DNA from: Streptomyces caniferus
GTDB lineage: Bacteria > Actinomycetota > Actinomycetes > Streptomycetales > Streptomycetaceae
Reading direction: 5' to 3'
DNA length: 64,000 bases
Assembly: GCF_009811555.1 (NCBI RefSeq)
Contig: NZ_BLIN01000005.1
Location: forward strand, 2,427,501 to 2,491,500
The notes beneath the pieces were generated by a model. It was not told the DNA's origin. It saw only the letters and a program-made list of their open reading frames with translations, and did not search any database. Below are positions 8,606 to 16,108 of the stretch, piece after piece. A program made the position numbers and the translations under genes. The first letter of the stretch is position 1. Every line of letters begins with the position of its first letter.

Positions 8606-9988
8606 CTACCGCCGCAGCTGTGCCTTCACATAAGCCCGCCACTGCCGGGTGAACTCCTCGAAGCTGACGCCCAGTTGGGTGCGCAGCGCGCGGTCCGTCC
8701 GGTCGGCGCGGGCCGGCCGCTGTCCGGGGCCGACGCCCCGTACGGTCGGACGGGAGCCCGCGGCGACCGCGGTGGCCGCCTCCATCGGCGCCCCCGCGCT
8801 CCCCGACGTAGCGCGTATCCCGCTCTTCCCCGCCGCCCGGTAGAAGGCGATCAGTTTGGCCTCGCCCCACTTGCCGGCGATCATCCGGCAGGCCAGCCAG
8901 CTGCCCTCGTAGGCCCTGGCCAGCCGGTCGGCACCGGCCTTGAAGCCGAAGTCCTGGTCGCTCGGCAGGCCGGCGGGGACCTTGCCCCGGGCGACCGCGC
9001 GGGTGAGTTCGGGGGCGGTGGCGGTGGCCTTGCGGTGGCTGCCCCGGTAGGCGACCCAGTCGGCGAAGCCCTCCGAGAGCCACAGCGGGGTCGCCACCGT
9101 GGTGGCCGTGCGGGTGGCGACATGGGTGGTCTCGTGGGTGAGGACCACCCTGCGGCCCAGGTCGTTGAGCTCCTCGTAGGCGTCGGGGTTGATGATCACG
9201 CGGTCCGCCGGCGCGGGCGCCGAGACGCCGGCCTCGCCCGTGGTGACGGCCGCGATCCCCGCATAACCGGAGGCGTCGTCGCTGCCCATCAGCTGCGCCA
9301 TCCGCTCGACCGAGTCCGGCGCCTCCACCACGACCTTCTGGGACCACTTCCCCTTCCAGGCAGCCGAGACCACGGGCACCGCCTGGTCCACCCGGTGCGC
9401 CAGGTCCTTCAGCCGCGCCAGATGTGCGGGACCGCCCAGGACCAGGCTGCGCCGGCCGCGGACCAGCCGCACCGGGCCCTGGTCCCACAGCTGGCGGGTG
9501 CCGCTCCTGCCCGCGGCCGCGCCGTCGGTGTCGGAGGAGATCAGCCAGCGTCCGTTGCGCCGGGTCAGGGTGAGGTACTGGACGGCGTGCACCGGCGAGG
9601 TGTCGTAGCCCTTGAGGCGGTAGCGCAGCTGCACCTTCGCGGCCAGGTGCGTACCGGTCTCCCCGGCGGCCAGCGGGAAGGCGCCGGTGGCGTCGAGGTC
9701 GTAGTGCCAGTCGGCCAGCGGCACTCCGGCCAGGTGGCCGAACATCGCCCGCTGGCGTTCGCGGTAGCCGGTGGCCCGTGGGTCGACGGAGGCGAGGAAG
9801 CCCGCCTCGTCCCGTCGCTCGACGGCCCGCGCACGGCTGTCGAGCATCCGCTGGACGTCCGGGTAGCGGGCCGGCGGGGAGGTGGCGGGCGCACAGCCGG
9901 CCAGCGGGGCGAGCAGCGCGAGGAGCAGGGCGGTACAGCCCGCCGCCGCGGCCCGCGACGGCCGCCGTCTCGCCCACTGGTGTGACAT
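8606..9988 (-). CDS. Lipoprotein with HExxH zinc-peptidase motif
   Basis: A 460-residue exported protein. Residues 1-31 are a signal peptide ending in the lipobox LAGC with Cys32 as the lipidation site. LTHETTHVAT supplies an HExxH motif (H285, E286, H289), and SEGFADW supplies a likely third zinc ligand, E306, about 17 residues later, as in gluzincin peptidases of the MA clan. The N-terminal half (about residues 45-175) resembles an NTF2-like or SnoaL-like fold with a RRNGRWLISSD strand. Substrates are unknown. An Ala/Gly-rich insert near residues 390-430 precedes a conserved C-terminal tail. The gene converges with the GT87 gene. Confidence 0.75.
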   Translation of the reverse strand: MSHQWARRRPSRAAAAGCTALLLALLAPLAGCAPATSPPARYPDVQRMLDSRARAVERRDEAGFLASVDPRATGYRERQRAMFGHLAGVPLADWHYDLDATGAFPLAAGETGTHLAAKVQLRYRLKGYDTSPVHAVQYLTLTRRNGRWLISSDTDGAAAGRSGTRQLWDQGPVRLVRGRRSLVLGGPAHLARLKDLAHRVDQAVPVVSAAWKGKWSQKVVVEAPDSVERMAQLMGSDDASGYAGIAAVTTGEAGVSAPAPADRVIINPDAYEELNDLGRRVVLTHETTHVATRTATTVATPLWLSEGFADWVAYRGSHRKATATAPELTRAVARGKVPAGLPSDQDFGFKAGADRLARAYEGSWLACRMIAGKWGEAKLIAFYRAAGKSGIRATSGSAGAPMEAATAVAAGSRPTVRGVGPGQRPARADRTDRALRTQLGVSFEEFTRQWRAYVKAQLRR

Positions 9989-10039
9989 GCGGACGATCGT
10001 AGATCCGGCCCGGCCGGGGCAAAAATGCTGCGGTCCGCC

Positions 10040-11086
10040 TCAGGGCCTGGTGATGGACGAGATCGGCATCATCCCGACGGGGTCGTAGCGGACCCGTGCG
10101 CCGGGATAGGGCGCGTGGACCACTTGGCCGTTGCCGACGTACATCCCGACGTGACTGGCGTCCGAGCGGTAGACGACCAGGTCACCGGGGCGTGCCTGGC
10201 TGAGGGGCACCTGCCGGCCGGCGCCGCGCTGGGCCTGCGAGGTACGCGGGAGGGAGACGCCGGCCCGCCCGTAGGCCCATTGGGTGAGTCCGGAGCAGTC
10301 GAAGGCCGACGGTCCGCTGCCTCCCCAGGCGTACGGCCGGCCGACCGCGGCGCGCACCGCGGCGACGGCCGCGGCGGCCCGCCCGGAGGACGGTACGGCG
10401 CCGCCCAGGTCCGGGACCGCCTCATGGCGTCCGTCGCTGCGCGAGGCGCGGGCGTAGGCCGCCCTGGTGTCCTTGGGGAGGGCGTTCAGCAGCCGCCGCG
10501 CGCTCGCCAGCTTGTGCTGGACGTCCTTCTTGTGGCGCGCGACCTCCTTGCGGCCGGCCTCCAGCTGCGCCAGCTTCCTCGCGGTCTCCCTGCGCTGCTG
10601 CTCCAGGGAGCGCTGGGCGGCCCTGAGCCCGTGCAGCTCGCGGGCCTGGCTGGTGCCGAGCCGGTCGAGGGCGGAGGCCTTCTCCAGGAAGGTGTCGGGC
10701 CGCTCGGAGAGCATCAGCCGGACGGTGGGGTCCATCCCGCCGGCCCGGTACTGGGCGGCGGCCAGCGCGCCCAGCCTGCCGCGCATCCGGTTGACCCGCT
10801 CCTGGGCGCGGGCCGTGCGGTCCTGGAGGGCCGCCACCTGCGCGCGCAGCTTCTTCGTCCGGGCGTCCGCGCCGTTGAACTTCTCGGTGGCCCGCTCCGC
10901 CTCTTCGTAGAGGTGGTCGACCCGCGCGGTCGCCGCATCGCGGCCGACGGCGGTACGGCCGGCGGGGTCGGCCAGGGCCTGCGGTGCCGACAGCGCGGCG
11001 GCCGCGGCGGCCAGGGCGGCCGACACCACGGTGACCCCGGCGAGGGTCGTCTGGCCTTGCTGCGAGGTACGGCGGTGGGACGCCAC
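10040..11086 (-). CDS. NlpC/P60 family secreted peptidoglycan endopeptidase
   Basis: The GTG at 11086 has AAGGAG nine bases upstream and gives VASHRRTSQQGQTTL, parallel to the start of the next paralogue; length 348. A signal peptide (about residues 1-40, ending at ALADP) is followed by a coiled coil (about 50-215) and a C-terminal NlpC/P60 domain with catalytic Cys in SAFDCSGLTQWAYG, His in ASHVGMYVG, and a third polar residue after VVHAPYPG. Such proteins cleave D-Glu-mDAP bonds in wall peptides. It is a tandem paralogue of the gene at 11320-12345, but no riboswitch precedes it; a terminator separates the two. Confidence 0.9.
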   Translation of the reverse strand: MASHRRTSQQGQTTLAGVTVVSAALAAAAAALSAPQALADPAGRTAVGRDAATARVDHLYEEAERATEKFNGADARTKKLRAQVAALQDRTARAQERVNRMRGRLGALAAAQYRAGGMDPTVRLMLSERPDTFLEKASALDRLGTSQARELHGLRAAQRSLEQQRRETARKLAQLEAGRKEVARHKKDVQHKLASARRLLNALPKDTRAAYARASRSDGRHEAVPDLGGAVPSSGRAAAAVAAVRAAVGRPYAWGGSGPSAFDCSGLTQWAYGRAGVSLPRTSQAQRGAGRQVPLSQARPGDLVVYRSDASHVGMYVGNGQVVHAPYPGARVRYDPVGMMPISSITRP

Positions 11087-11215
11087 GAGAGCCGCACTCC
11101 TTCCCTGTGCAGCCCCTGCCGCCCCGGGAGGGCGGTCGGTGAACCGGATGCTGCGAGGGCAGACAGTACGGCGCAGGTGCGATCGGGCCAAAGCCGCCTT
11201 TTCGCCCGCAAAAAG

Positions 11216-11254
11216 CCGCCCCGCCGGTGACTGTGCAGGTCACCGGCGGGGCGG
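11216..11254 (-). terminator. Rho-independent terminator of the upstream P60 gene
   Basis: Perfect 16-base arms at 11216-11231 and 11239-11254 with a seven-base loop are followed on the minus strand by CTTTTTG. It lies about 65 bases after the stop of the NlpC/P60 gene at 11320-12345, separating it from the next paralogue. Confidence 0.85.
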
Positions 11255-11319
11255 TAAGTCAGCGGCCGAGGCCGCAATTCGCCCGTTCGGGCGGCAGGTT
11301 GAGAGCGTTGTGAGGCTTT

Positions 11320-12345
11320 TCAGACCCGCACGCCGAACGCGAACTCCATGTTGCTCATGGGCTCGTAGCGCACGGCGGCACCCGGCTTCGGGGCGTGCAG
11401 CACCTGGCCGTTGCCCGCATAGAGGCCGATGTGGTGCAGGTCGCTGTAGAAGAGCACCAGGTCGCCGGGCTTGAGGGCGCTCTGCGAGCTGATCCGGGTA
11501 CCGGCGTTGGCCTGCGCCTGCGAGGTACGCGGCAGCGACTGGCCGGCCTGCTGGTAGGCCCAGGAGGTCAGACCCGAGCAGTCGAAGGACGACGGGCCGG
11601 TGGCGCCCCAGACGTACGGCGAACCTATCTTGGACTGGGCGGCGGCCAGGGCGGCCGCGCCGCGCTGCGAAGCCGGCACGTCGTCGCCGAGGTTGACCCG
11701 CTCGTTGCTGCGGTTGGCGCGGTTCTCCTCGGCCTGCATGGCCGCCCGCTCCTTGGCCGTCATGCGGTTGAGCAGCTGCTGCGCCTTGCCCAGCTTGCCC
11801 TTGATCTCGTCCTTCTTGTCACCGAGCGCCTTACGGGTCTCGGTGAGGTCCTTGATCTTGGACGCGGCCTCCGCGCGCTCCTGGGCGAGCCGGCGCTGCT
11901 TGTCCGCGACGGTCTTGAGCTGCTCGGCCTGCTTGCCGCTCAACTGGTCGAGCGTGGCGGCCTTTTCGAGGTAGGTGTCCGGGTCGCCGGAGAGGAACAG
12001 CTGGACCGAGGGGTCGATGCTGCCGCTGCGGTACTGGCCGGAGGCGACGGCGCCGAGGCCCTTGCGCAGCTGGTTGAGCTCACCCTGGCCGCGGGCGACC
12101 TTGTCCTGGAGGTCGTCGACCTCCTTCTGGAGCTTGTCCTGCTGCTCCTTGACCCCGTCGTACTTCTCCGTGGCCTGCTCGGCCTCGTTGTAGAGCTTGT
12201 CGACCTCGGACTTGACGTCCTTCTTCGACTGATGGGGGTCGGCCTGGGCGGCCTGGGACGAAAGGGCGACGGCCGCCGCGGCGGTGGCGGTGAGCACGGT
12301 CACGCGGGTACGGCTCGGCTGCTTGGGTCGACGGTGGGACGCCAC
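11320..12345 (-). CDS. NlpC/P60 family secreted peptidoglycan endopeptidase, riboswitch-controlled
   Basis: A 341-residue protein starting at GTG 12345 with AAGGAG about nine bases upstream. A signal peptide (residues 1-36, cleavage near QAAQADP) is followed by a long charged coiled coil (about 40-215) and the NlpC/P60 domain with SSFDCSGLTSWAYQ, HHIGLYAGNG and VLHAPKPG holding the Cys and His catalytic residues. It shares the whole layout with its downstream neighbour at 10040-11086. Its 5' leader matches the c-di-AMP riboswitch, linking expression of this wall hydrolase to the second messenger, as known for rpfA and other Streptomyces lytic enzymes. Confidence 0.92.
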   Translation of the reverse strand: MASHRRPKQPSRTRVTVLTATAAAAVALSSQAAQADPHQSKKDVKSEVDKLYNEAEQATEKYDGVKEQQDKLQKEVDDLQDKVARGQGELNQLRKGLGAVASGQYRSGSIDPSVQLFLSGDPDTYLEKAATLDQLSGKQAEQLKTVADKQRRLAQERAEAASKIKDLTETRKALGDKKDEIKGKLGKAQQLLNRMTAKERAAMQAEENRANRSNERVNLGDDVPASQRGAAALAAAQSKIGSPYVWGATGPSSFDCSGLTSWAYQQAGQSLPRTSQAQANAGTRISSQSALKPGDLVLFYSDLHHIGLYAGNGQVLHAPKPGAAVRYEPMSNMEFAFGVRV

Positions 12346-12361
12346 GGGGGCGAGCTCCTTC

Positions 12362-12481
12362 TTCCTCCAGCCGCCTACCGGGAAGTGGGGGGGGTGAGAC
12401 CCCGGCTCCGCGTGAACGCCGCGGACTCGGCGGTACCTCCACGGTTCATCCCGGTTGGATGATCAGATGCATGAAGGTTCG
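12362..12481 (-). promoter_or_regulatory. c-di-AMP (ydaO-type) riboswitch leader
   Basis: Read on the minus strand, the leader of the P60 gene contains, in order, CCGGGATGAACC, CCGAGTCCG, and near the 3' end CCCGGTAGGCGGCTGGAGGA. These resemble the conserved GGGUGAAUCC, CCGAACCCG and CCGGUAGGCG-N-GGAGGA blocks of ydaO/yuaA riboswitches as I remember them. The position, just upstream of a secreted wall hydrolase, matches known Streptomyces examples. I judged this by eye; a covariance-model scan with Rfam RF00379 would settle it. Confidence 0.75.
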
Positions 12482-12487
12482 GGCCTG

Positions 12488-12517
12488 ACCTTAGTAACCG
12501 AGCTGTGATCGCTTCAA
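12488..12517 (-). promoter_or_regulatory. Promoter of riboswitch-P60 transcript
   Basis: On the minus strand TTGAAG (12517-12512) and TAAGGT (12493-12488) are spaced by 18 bases, a good vegetative sigma (HrdB-type) match. It would start transcription near 12481, exactly at the upstream end of the riboswitch. The rest of the gap to 12648 shows no gene. Confidence 0.55.
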
Positions 12518-12648
12518 ATCCTCAGGGGAAAAATCTGCGCCACGAGCCCCATCCTTTACCAACATCACACAGCCAGTGAGCGTCAATTGACGCTCAGAGA
12601 CGGATTGTCGGCGCCCATGGCGTTCCGCCGGCCACGAGGGGCCGCGCG

Positions 12649-14022
12649 TCAGGTCCGGGCAAGTCGCTTGAGCAGCAGGGCCGAAGCCACCGGCCGCGCC
12701 CCGGCCTTCGCCACCCCGTCGGCCACTTCCCGGTCCGTGGAGACCACCACGACCGGACGGCCGGGCGGTTCGGCCCGAACCAGCTGACGAATCAACTCAT
12801 CGGCCGTTACGCCCGGTTTGCTGAAAAGGACCCTTACGCCGCGCGGTGGCGCGAGCAGCACCGGCGCCGCGAGCTCCGCCCCGTCGAAGACACAGGTCAT
12901 CTCCGCGCCGGTCTGCGCCGCCAGCACCGCGAGGCCGCCCAGCAGCCGCAGCCGCTGCTTGTCGAGCGGCATGGTCGGATAGCCGGTTTTGGTGACGTTG
13001 TAGCCGTCCACCACCAAATGCGCCTGCGGCAGCGCCAGAAGCTGGTCGAGCAGCGCCGGGTCCATCTCCGACAGCGCCCGCGTCGCAATGTCCTTGGGCG
13101 TCATCCGCCCCGGCGCGACCGCCTCGACGGTGTCCGCCGGATGGACGCTGGCGGGCGGCAGCGCCAGTTCGCGGCGCAGCCCCTGCGCGGCGTCCAGGAC
13201 CGTGTCCAGCAGCAGCCGCAGCCGCATGTCCTCGACGCTGCGGCCCTCGCGGGCGGAACGCCGGCTGGTCTCCAACGCCGTCTCCGCCTCGGCGATCCGG
13301 GCCTTGAGCCGGCGTACTTCGCTGTCGGCGGCGGTCTTCTCCGTGGTCGCCCGGTCCCGTACCTCCGCCGTGGCGGCCTCGGCCTTGCGCACCGCGGCCT
13401 CACCGCGCTTGACGTCGCTCAGCGCACTGCGCAGCTTGCGCCGCAGCGACTCGTTCTCCTTGCGGACGGCGTCCAGGTCCACCCGGATCCGGTCGGCCTC
13501 ACTGCGCGCCTCGCCGCGCGCCTGCGCCAGCTCCTCGCGCAGCCGGGCCAGCTCCCGTTCGGCCTCCTCATCGGCCCGCTCGGCGCGCGCCCGCTGCGCC
13601 TCCTCGCCGGCCGCGGCGACGAGCTTGACCCAGCCCTCGGGGCGCAGCACATAGGCGGCCGCCGCGACATCGAGCGGATCGGCGGCCGCGGGCGGGGTGC
13701 CGTGCTCCAGCGCCTCGGCGAGCTCCGACTGCGCCTCGCGCAGCTTGCCCGCGATCCGCTGACGGAAGACCGCGTCGCTCTCCAGCGCCGCGGCCATCGC
13801 GTTCCCGGCGAACTTCGCCCGACGAGTCGGGGTGAACCGGGCGTACTGCCGCAGCGGGGGCGGGAGTTCGGCGAGGGTCAGCGCGCCGAACGACTCCGCG
13901 GTGAGCGCCACGACACGGCGCCGTACGCCCTCGGGCAGCGGACGGTCGAGCACGTCGTCGGCCGCACCCTCGGGTGCGTCGTCACGCTGTGCCCCCGGCT
14001 CCCCTTCTGGACGCTCCACCAC
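12649..14022 (-). CDS. NYN-domain (YacP-like) putative RNA-binding nuclease with coiled coil
   Basis: A 457-residue cytoplasmic protein. Residues 1-140 form a helical domain (RQYARFTPTRRAKFAGNAM), residues about 150-290 a long Arg/Glu/Ala coiled coil, and the C-terminal 165 residues a NYN/PIN-like domain: LVVDGYNVTKTGYPTMPLDK with the first acidic residue, TCVFDGAE with a second, and VVSTDREVAD with a third. The YacP/NYN family is predicted to cleave structured RNA. It follows the small zinc-ribbon gene by 18 bases on the same strand, so they probably form an operon. Confidence 0.82.
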   Translation of the reverse strand: MVERPEGEPGAQRDDAPEGAADDVLDRPLPEGVRRRVVALTAESFGALTLAELPPPLRQYARFTPTRRAKFAGNAMAAALESDAVFRQRIAGKLREAQSELAEALEHGTPPAAADPLDVAAAAYVLRPEGWVKLVAAAGEEAQRARAERADEEAERELARLREELAQARGEARSEADRIRVDLDAVRKENESLRRKLRSALSDVKRGEAAVRKAEAATAEVRDRATTEKTAADSEVRRLKARIAEAETALETSRRSAREGRSVEDMRLRLLLDTVLDAAQGLRRELALPPASVHPADTVEAVAPGRMTPKDIATRALSEMDPALLDQLLALPQAHLVVDGYNVTKTGYPTMPLDKQRLRLLGGLAVLAAQTGAEMTCVFDGAELAAPVLLAPPRGVRVLFSKPGVTADELIRQLVRAEPPGRPVVVVSTDREVADGVAKAGARPVASALLLKRLART

Positions 14023-14040
14023 GGCTGCCTCGCTCCGATC

Positions 14041-14280
14041 TCAGGCGTTCGCGCCCGGACGGTCCACCAGCTCGATCTGGTCGACCGCGTTGCACCAGCG
14101 GCAGCGCACGGACTCGATGCTCTCACTGAGGACCTCGCGCTCCTCCACCGTCGGCGCCCCTGCCAGGTCCAGGTGGACGTACTCCACGACCTTCGACCGG
14201 CGGGTCACATCGAAACGCGTCAGGTTGCCGCACAGCGTGCAGCGCCACCGGGTTCCGTCCGTCGGCAGGGGAACAGCCAT
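14041..14280 (-). CDS. Small zinc-ribbon protein
   Basis: A 79-residue protein starting MAVPLPTDGTRWRCTLCGNL. Two CxxC-type pairs, CTLC near residue 14 and CRWC near residue 60, are spaced as in a zinc ribbon; the segment between is a short beta-rich core. There is no signal peptide. It sits 18 bases upstream of the NYN nuclease gene, suggesting a shared nucleic-acid-related role, but nothing in the sequence shows the partner. Confidence 0.75.
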   Translation of the reverse strand: MAVPLPTDGTRWRCTLCGNLTRFDVTRRSKVVEYVHLDLAGAPTVEEREVLSESIESVRCRWCNAVDQIELVDRPGANA

Positions 14281-14473
14281 CGTGTGGTCCTCTTTCGTGC
14301 TCGTCGTCTCGTGCTGCTGCGCGGTTCACGCGGTGCGCCGTCGGATCGCGGAAGTACGCAAAGTACTGCCTGTAACCCTACGGCCTGATGGGGGGCCGGT
14401 GCGGGCCCGCCCAGGTGCCGGGACGCGGCGAGGCGCTCTGTCCCGATTGCCCGCATTGGGCAATGATCACCTC

Positions 14474-15253
14474 ATGACGGCGCCGGCCCCCTCACCCCGT
14501 TCTCCCCGCACGTCCGGTCTCCTCCCCCGCCCTCCGCACCCCACCCGGTCGCTGGCCGCGGTGTTCTCGCGGATGACGAATGTGCTGATCGCCCTGTGCT
14601 GTGTGGTCTTCGCGGTCGGCCCCGCCTCCGGACTGAACCGGATATACGGCACCGGCGATGCCCTGCTGAAGGCCCAGACCGCGTACTTCGAGCGGTGGGG
14701 GGTGATCCCGCTGGACCTGTGGAGCGGTTCGGCACGGGCGCTGATCACCCCGCTCACCGCACTCTTCGTCCACGGCAGCTGGCTGCACCTGCTCGGCAAC
14801 GTGCTGTTCCTCTACGTCTTCGGCGGAATGACCGAGGCACGTATGGGCCGGCTGCCGTTCACCGCCTTCTACCTCATCATCGGCTACCTGGCGCTGCTCG
14901 GCTACGCGGCCGCGCACGCCGCCTCGGGCCAGACCCTGGTGGGTGCGTCCGGCTCGATCTCCGGCGTCCTCGGCGCCTTCCTCTTCCTCTTCCCCACGGC
15001 CCGGGTCACCAGCGTCTTCCCGTTCCTGTTCTTCCTGCCGCTGCGCTTCCCCGCCTGGATCGTGCTGCTGTTCTGGTTCGTCCTGCAGTGGCAGGCCGCC
15101 GGCGACGACCCCCGCGGTCCCGGCGTCGCCTACCTCGCCCATGTCGTCGGCTTCGCACTCGGCTTCCTCTACGCCTGGGCCCGCTACGGGAGGGATAGTG
15201 TGGGGGCCACCAGGGGAGATGACCGGGCGACCGAGGGAGAGAGCCAGCCGTGA
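14474..15253 (+). CDS. Rhomboid family intramembrane serine protease
   Basis: A 259-residue six-helix membrane protein starting at ATG 14474. No good Shine-Dalgarno precedes it, so the start is tentative. The oxyanion HxxxN is in LHLLGN (H105, N109), the catalytic serine is S159 in GASGS, and the catalytic histidine H223 is in AHVVGFALG. EARMGR (E121, R123) is the usual L1 motif. The substrate is unknown. Its stop overlaps the GTG of the AsnC-type gene by four bases, implying coupled translation. Confidence 0.88.
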   Translation: MTAPAPSPRSPRTSGLLPRPPHPTRSLAAVFSRMTNVLIALCCVVFAVGPASGLNRIYGTGDALLKAQTAYFERWGVIPLDLWSGSARALITPLTALFVHGSWLHLLGNVLFLYVFGGMTEARMGRLPFTAFYLIIGYLALLGYAAAHAASGQTLVGASGSISGVLGAFLFLFPTARVTSVFPFLFFLPLRFPAWIVLLFWFVLQWQAAGDDPRGPGVAYLAHVVGFALGFLYAWARYGRDSVGATRGDDRATEGESQP

Positions 15254-15531
15254 TCACGTCGATCGTGCTCATCAAGACCAACGTGGACCAGATCCCGGAG
15301 ATCGCCGAGAAGATCGCCGCGCTGGAGGGGGTCAGCGAGGTCTACTCGGTCACCGGGGCCCACGACCTGATCGCGATGGTGCGGGTCGCCGCCCACGACG
15401 ACCTCGCCGACGTCATCCCCGGCCGGATCAGCAAGGTGCCGGGCGTCGCCTCCACGGAAACGCATATTGCGTTCCGCACGTATTCGCAGCATGACCTTGA
15501 GGCGGCCTTCGCGATTGGGCTCGACGCGTAG
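15250..15531 (+). CDS. Stand-alone Lrp/AsnC ligand-binding (RAM) domain protein
   Basis: A 93-residue protein, GTG start overlapping the rhomboid stop. It consists only of the AsnC_trans_reg ferredoxin-like fold: ITSIVLIKTNVDQIPEIAEK, then SEVYSVTGAHDLIAMVRV with the GxxDxxxxV ligand-pocket pattern, and a C-terminal AFRTYSQHDL. There is no helix-turn-helix, so it cannot bind DNA by itself; stand-alone RAM domains can bind amino acids or partner proteins. Adjacent hairpin repeats follow 13 bases after the stop. Confidence 0.85.
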   Translation: MITSIVLIKTNVDQIPEIAEKIAALEGVSEVYSVTGAHDLIAMVRVAAHDDLADVIPGRISKVPGVASTETHIAFRTYSQHDLEAAFAIGLDA

Positions 15532-15543
15532 CCCATTCTTTTT

Positions 15544-15718
15544 CCCACGTTTTTGGCTTTCCCGCCGTGGTGGTTTGTCGCCGTTGCGCCTGCGGCGGGC
15601 GGGGTCCGCTGCGCGGGGCTGTGGGTGCGGTGACGGGCCGGAGGGGCAGGGGTGTGGGACTGCTTCGCTTTACGTCCCACACCCCTGCCCCTCCGGCCCG
15701 TCCCCTCCCGTGGGGGAA
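15544..15718 (+). repeat. Hairpin repeat element, copy A
   Basis: The element begins CCCACGTTTTTGGCTTTCCC, runs through a GC-rich conserved body (CGCCTGCGGCGGGCGGGG and neighbours) and ends in a perfect 29-base-pair hairpin: arms 15632-15660 and 15674-15702 around the loop TGCTTCGCTTTAC, followed by CCCTCCCGTGGG. Copy B lies inverted 110 bases away and copy C lies after nadA. Frames through it encode only low-complexity shadows, so I see no gene. Confidence 0.9.
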
Positions 15719-15830
15719 GTAAGTAACGGTGAGTGGGGGTTGGCCACTCGTAGCCCGTGCACTTCACCGCGCCAGTTCGCTTCACCGTGAGCGACAAGGC
15801 GCACCGACCACCTACGAGCACCCCCACCCA

Positions 15831-16106
15831 CGTTTCCCCCTCCCACCCACGGGAGGGGACGGGTCGGAGCGGGTGGGGGTGTCCGGACGTAAAGCGAAGC
15901 AGTCCGGACACCCCCACCCGCGCAGACCCGTCACCGCACCCCGACAGCCCCGCGCAGCGGCCCCGCCCGCCGCAGGCGCAACGGCGAACAACCACCACGG
16001 CGGGACAGGCAAAGCGCAGCGGACAGGCAAAGCGCAGCGGCCGGGCACCGCGTAGCGGGCGGGAAACGGCGAGCAACCACCACGGCGGCAAAGCCAAAAA
16101 CGTGGG
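15831..16106 (-). repeat. Hairpin repeat element, copy B (inverted, longer body)
   Basis: This is the reverse-orientation copy of element A, ending CCAAAAACGTGGG at 16106. Its hairpin arms at 15858-15888 and 15902-15932 enclose the same 13-base loop (GTAAAGCGAAGCA as read on the plus strand). The stem sequence differs from A but still pairs, apart from a three-base internal loop. Its body contains duplicated modules, for example two tandem AGGCAAAGCGCAGCGG units at 16014-16041. The A-B pair makes a roughly 560-base inverted repeat in the gap after the AsnC-type gene. Confidence 0.88.
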
Positions 16107-16108
16107 AA

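Noticed and set aside
12346..12648. A short protein gene in the P60 leader
   Set aside because: The conserved blocks fit a structured RNA, and no frame here has a ribosome site or coding-type third-position bias.
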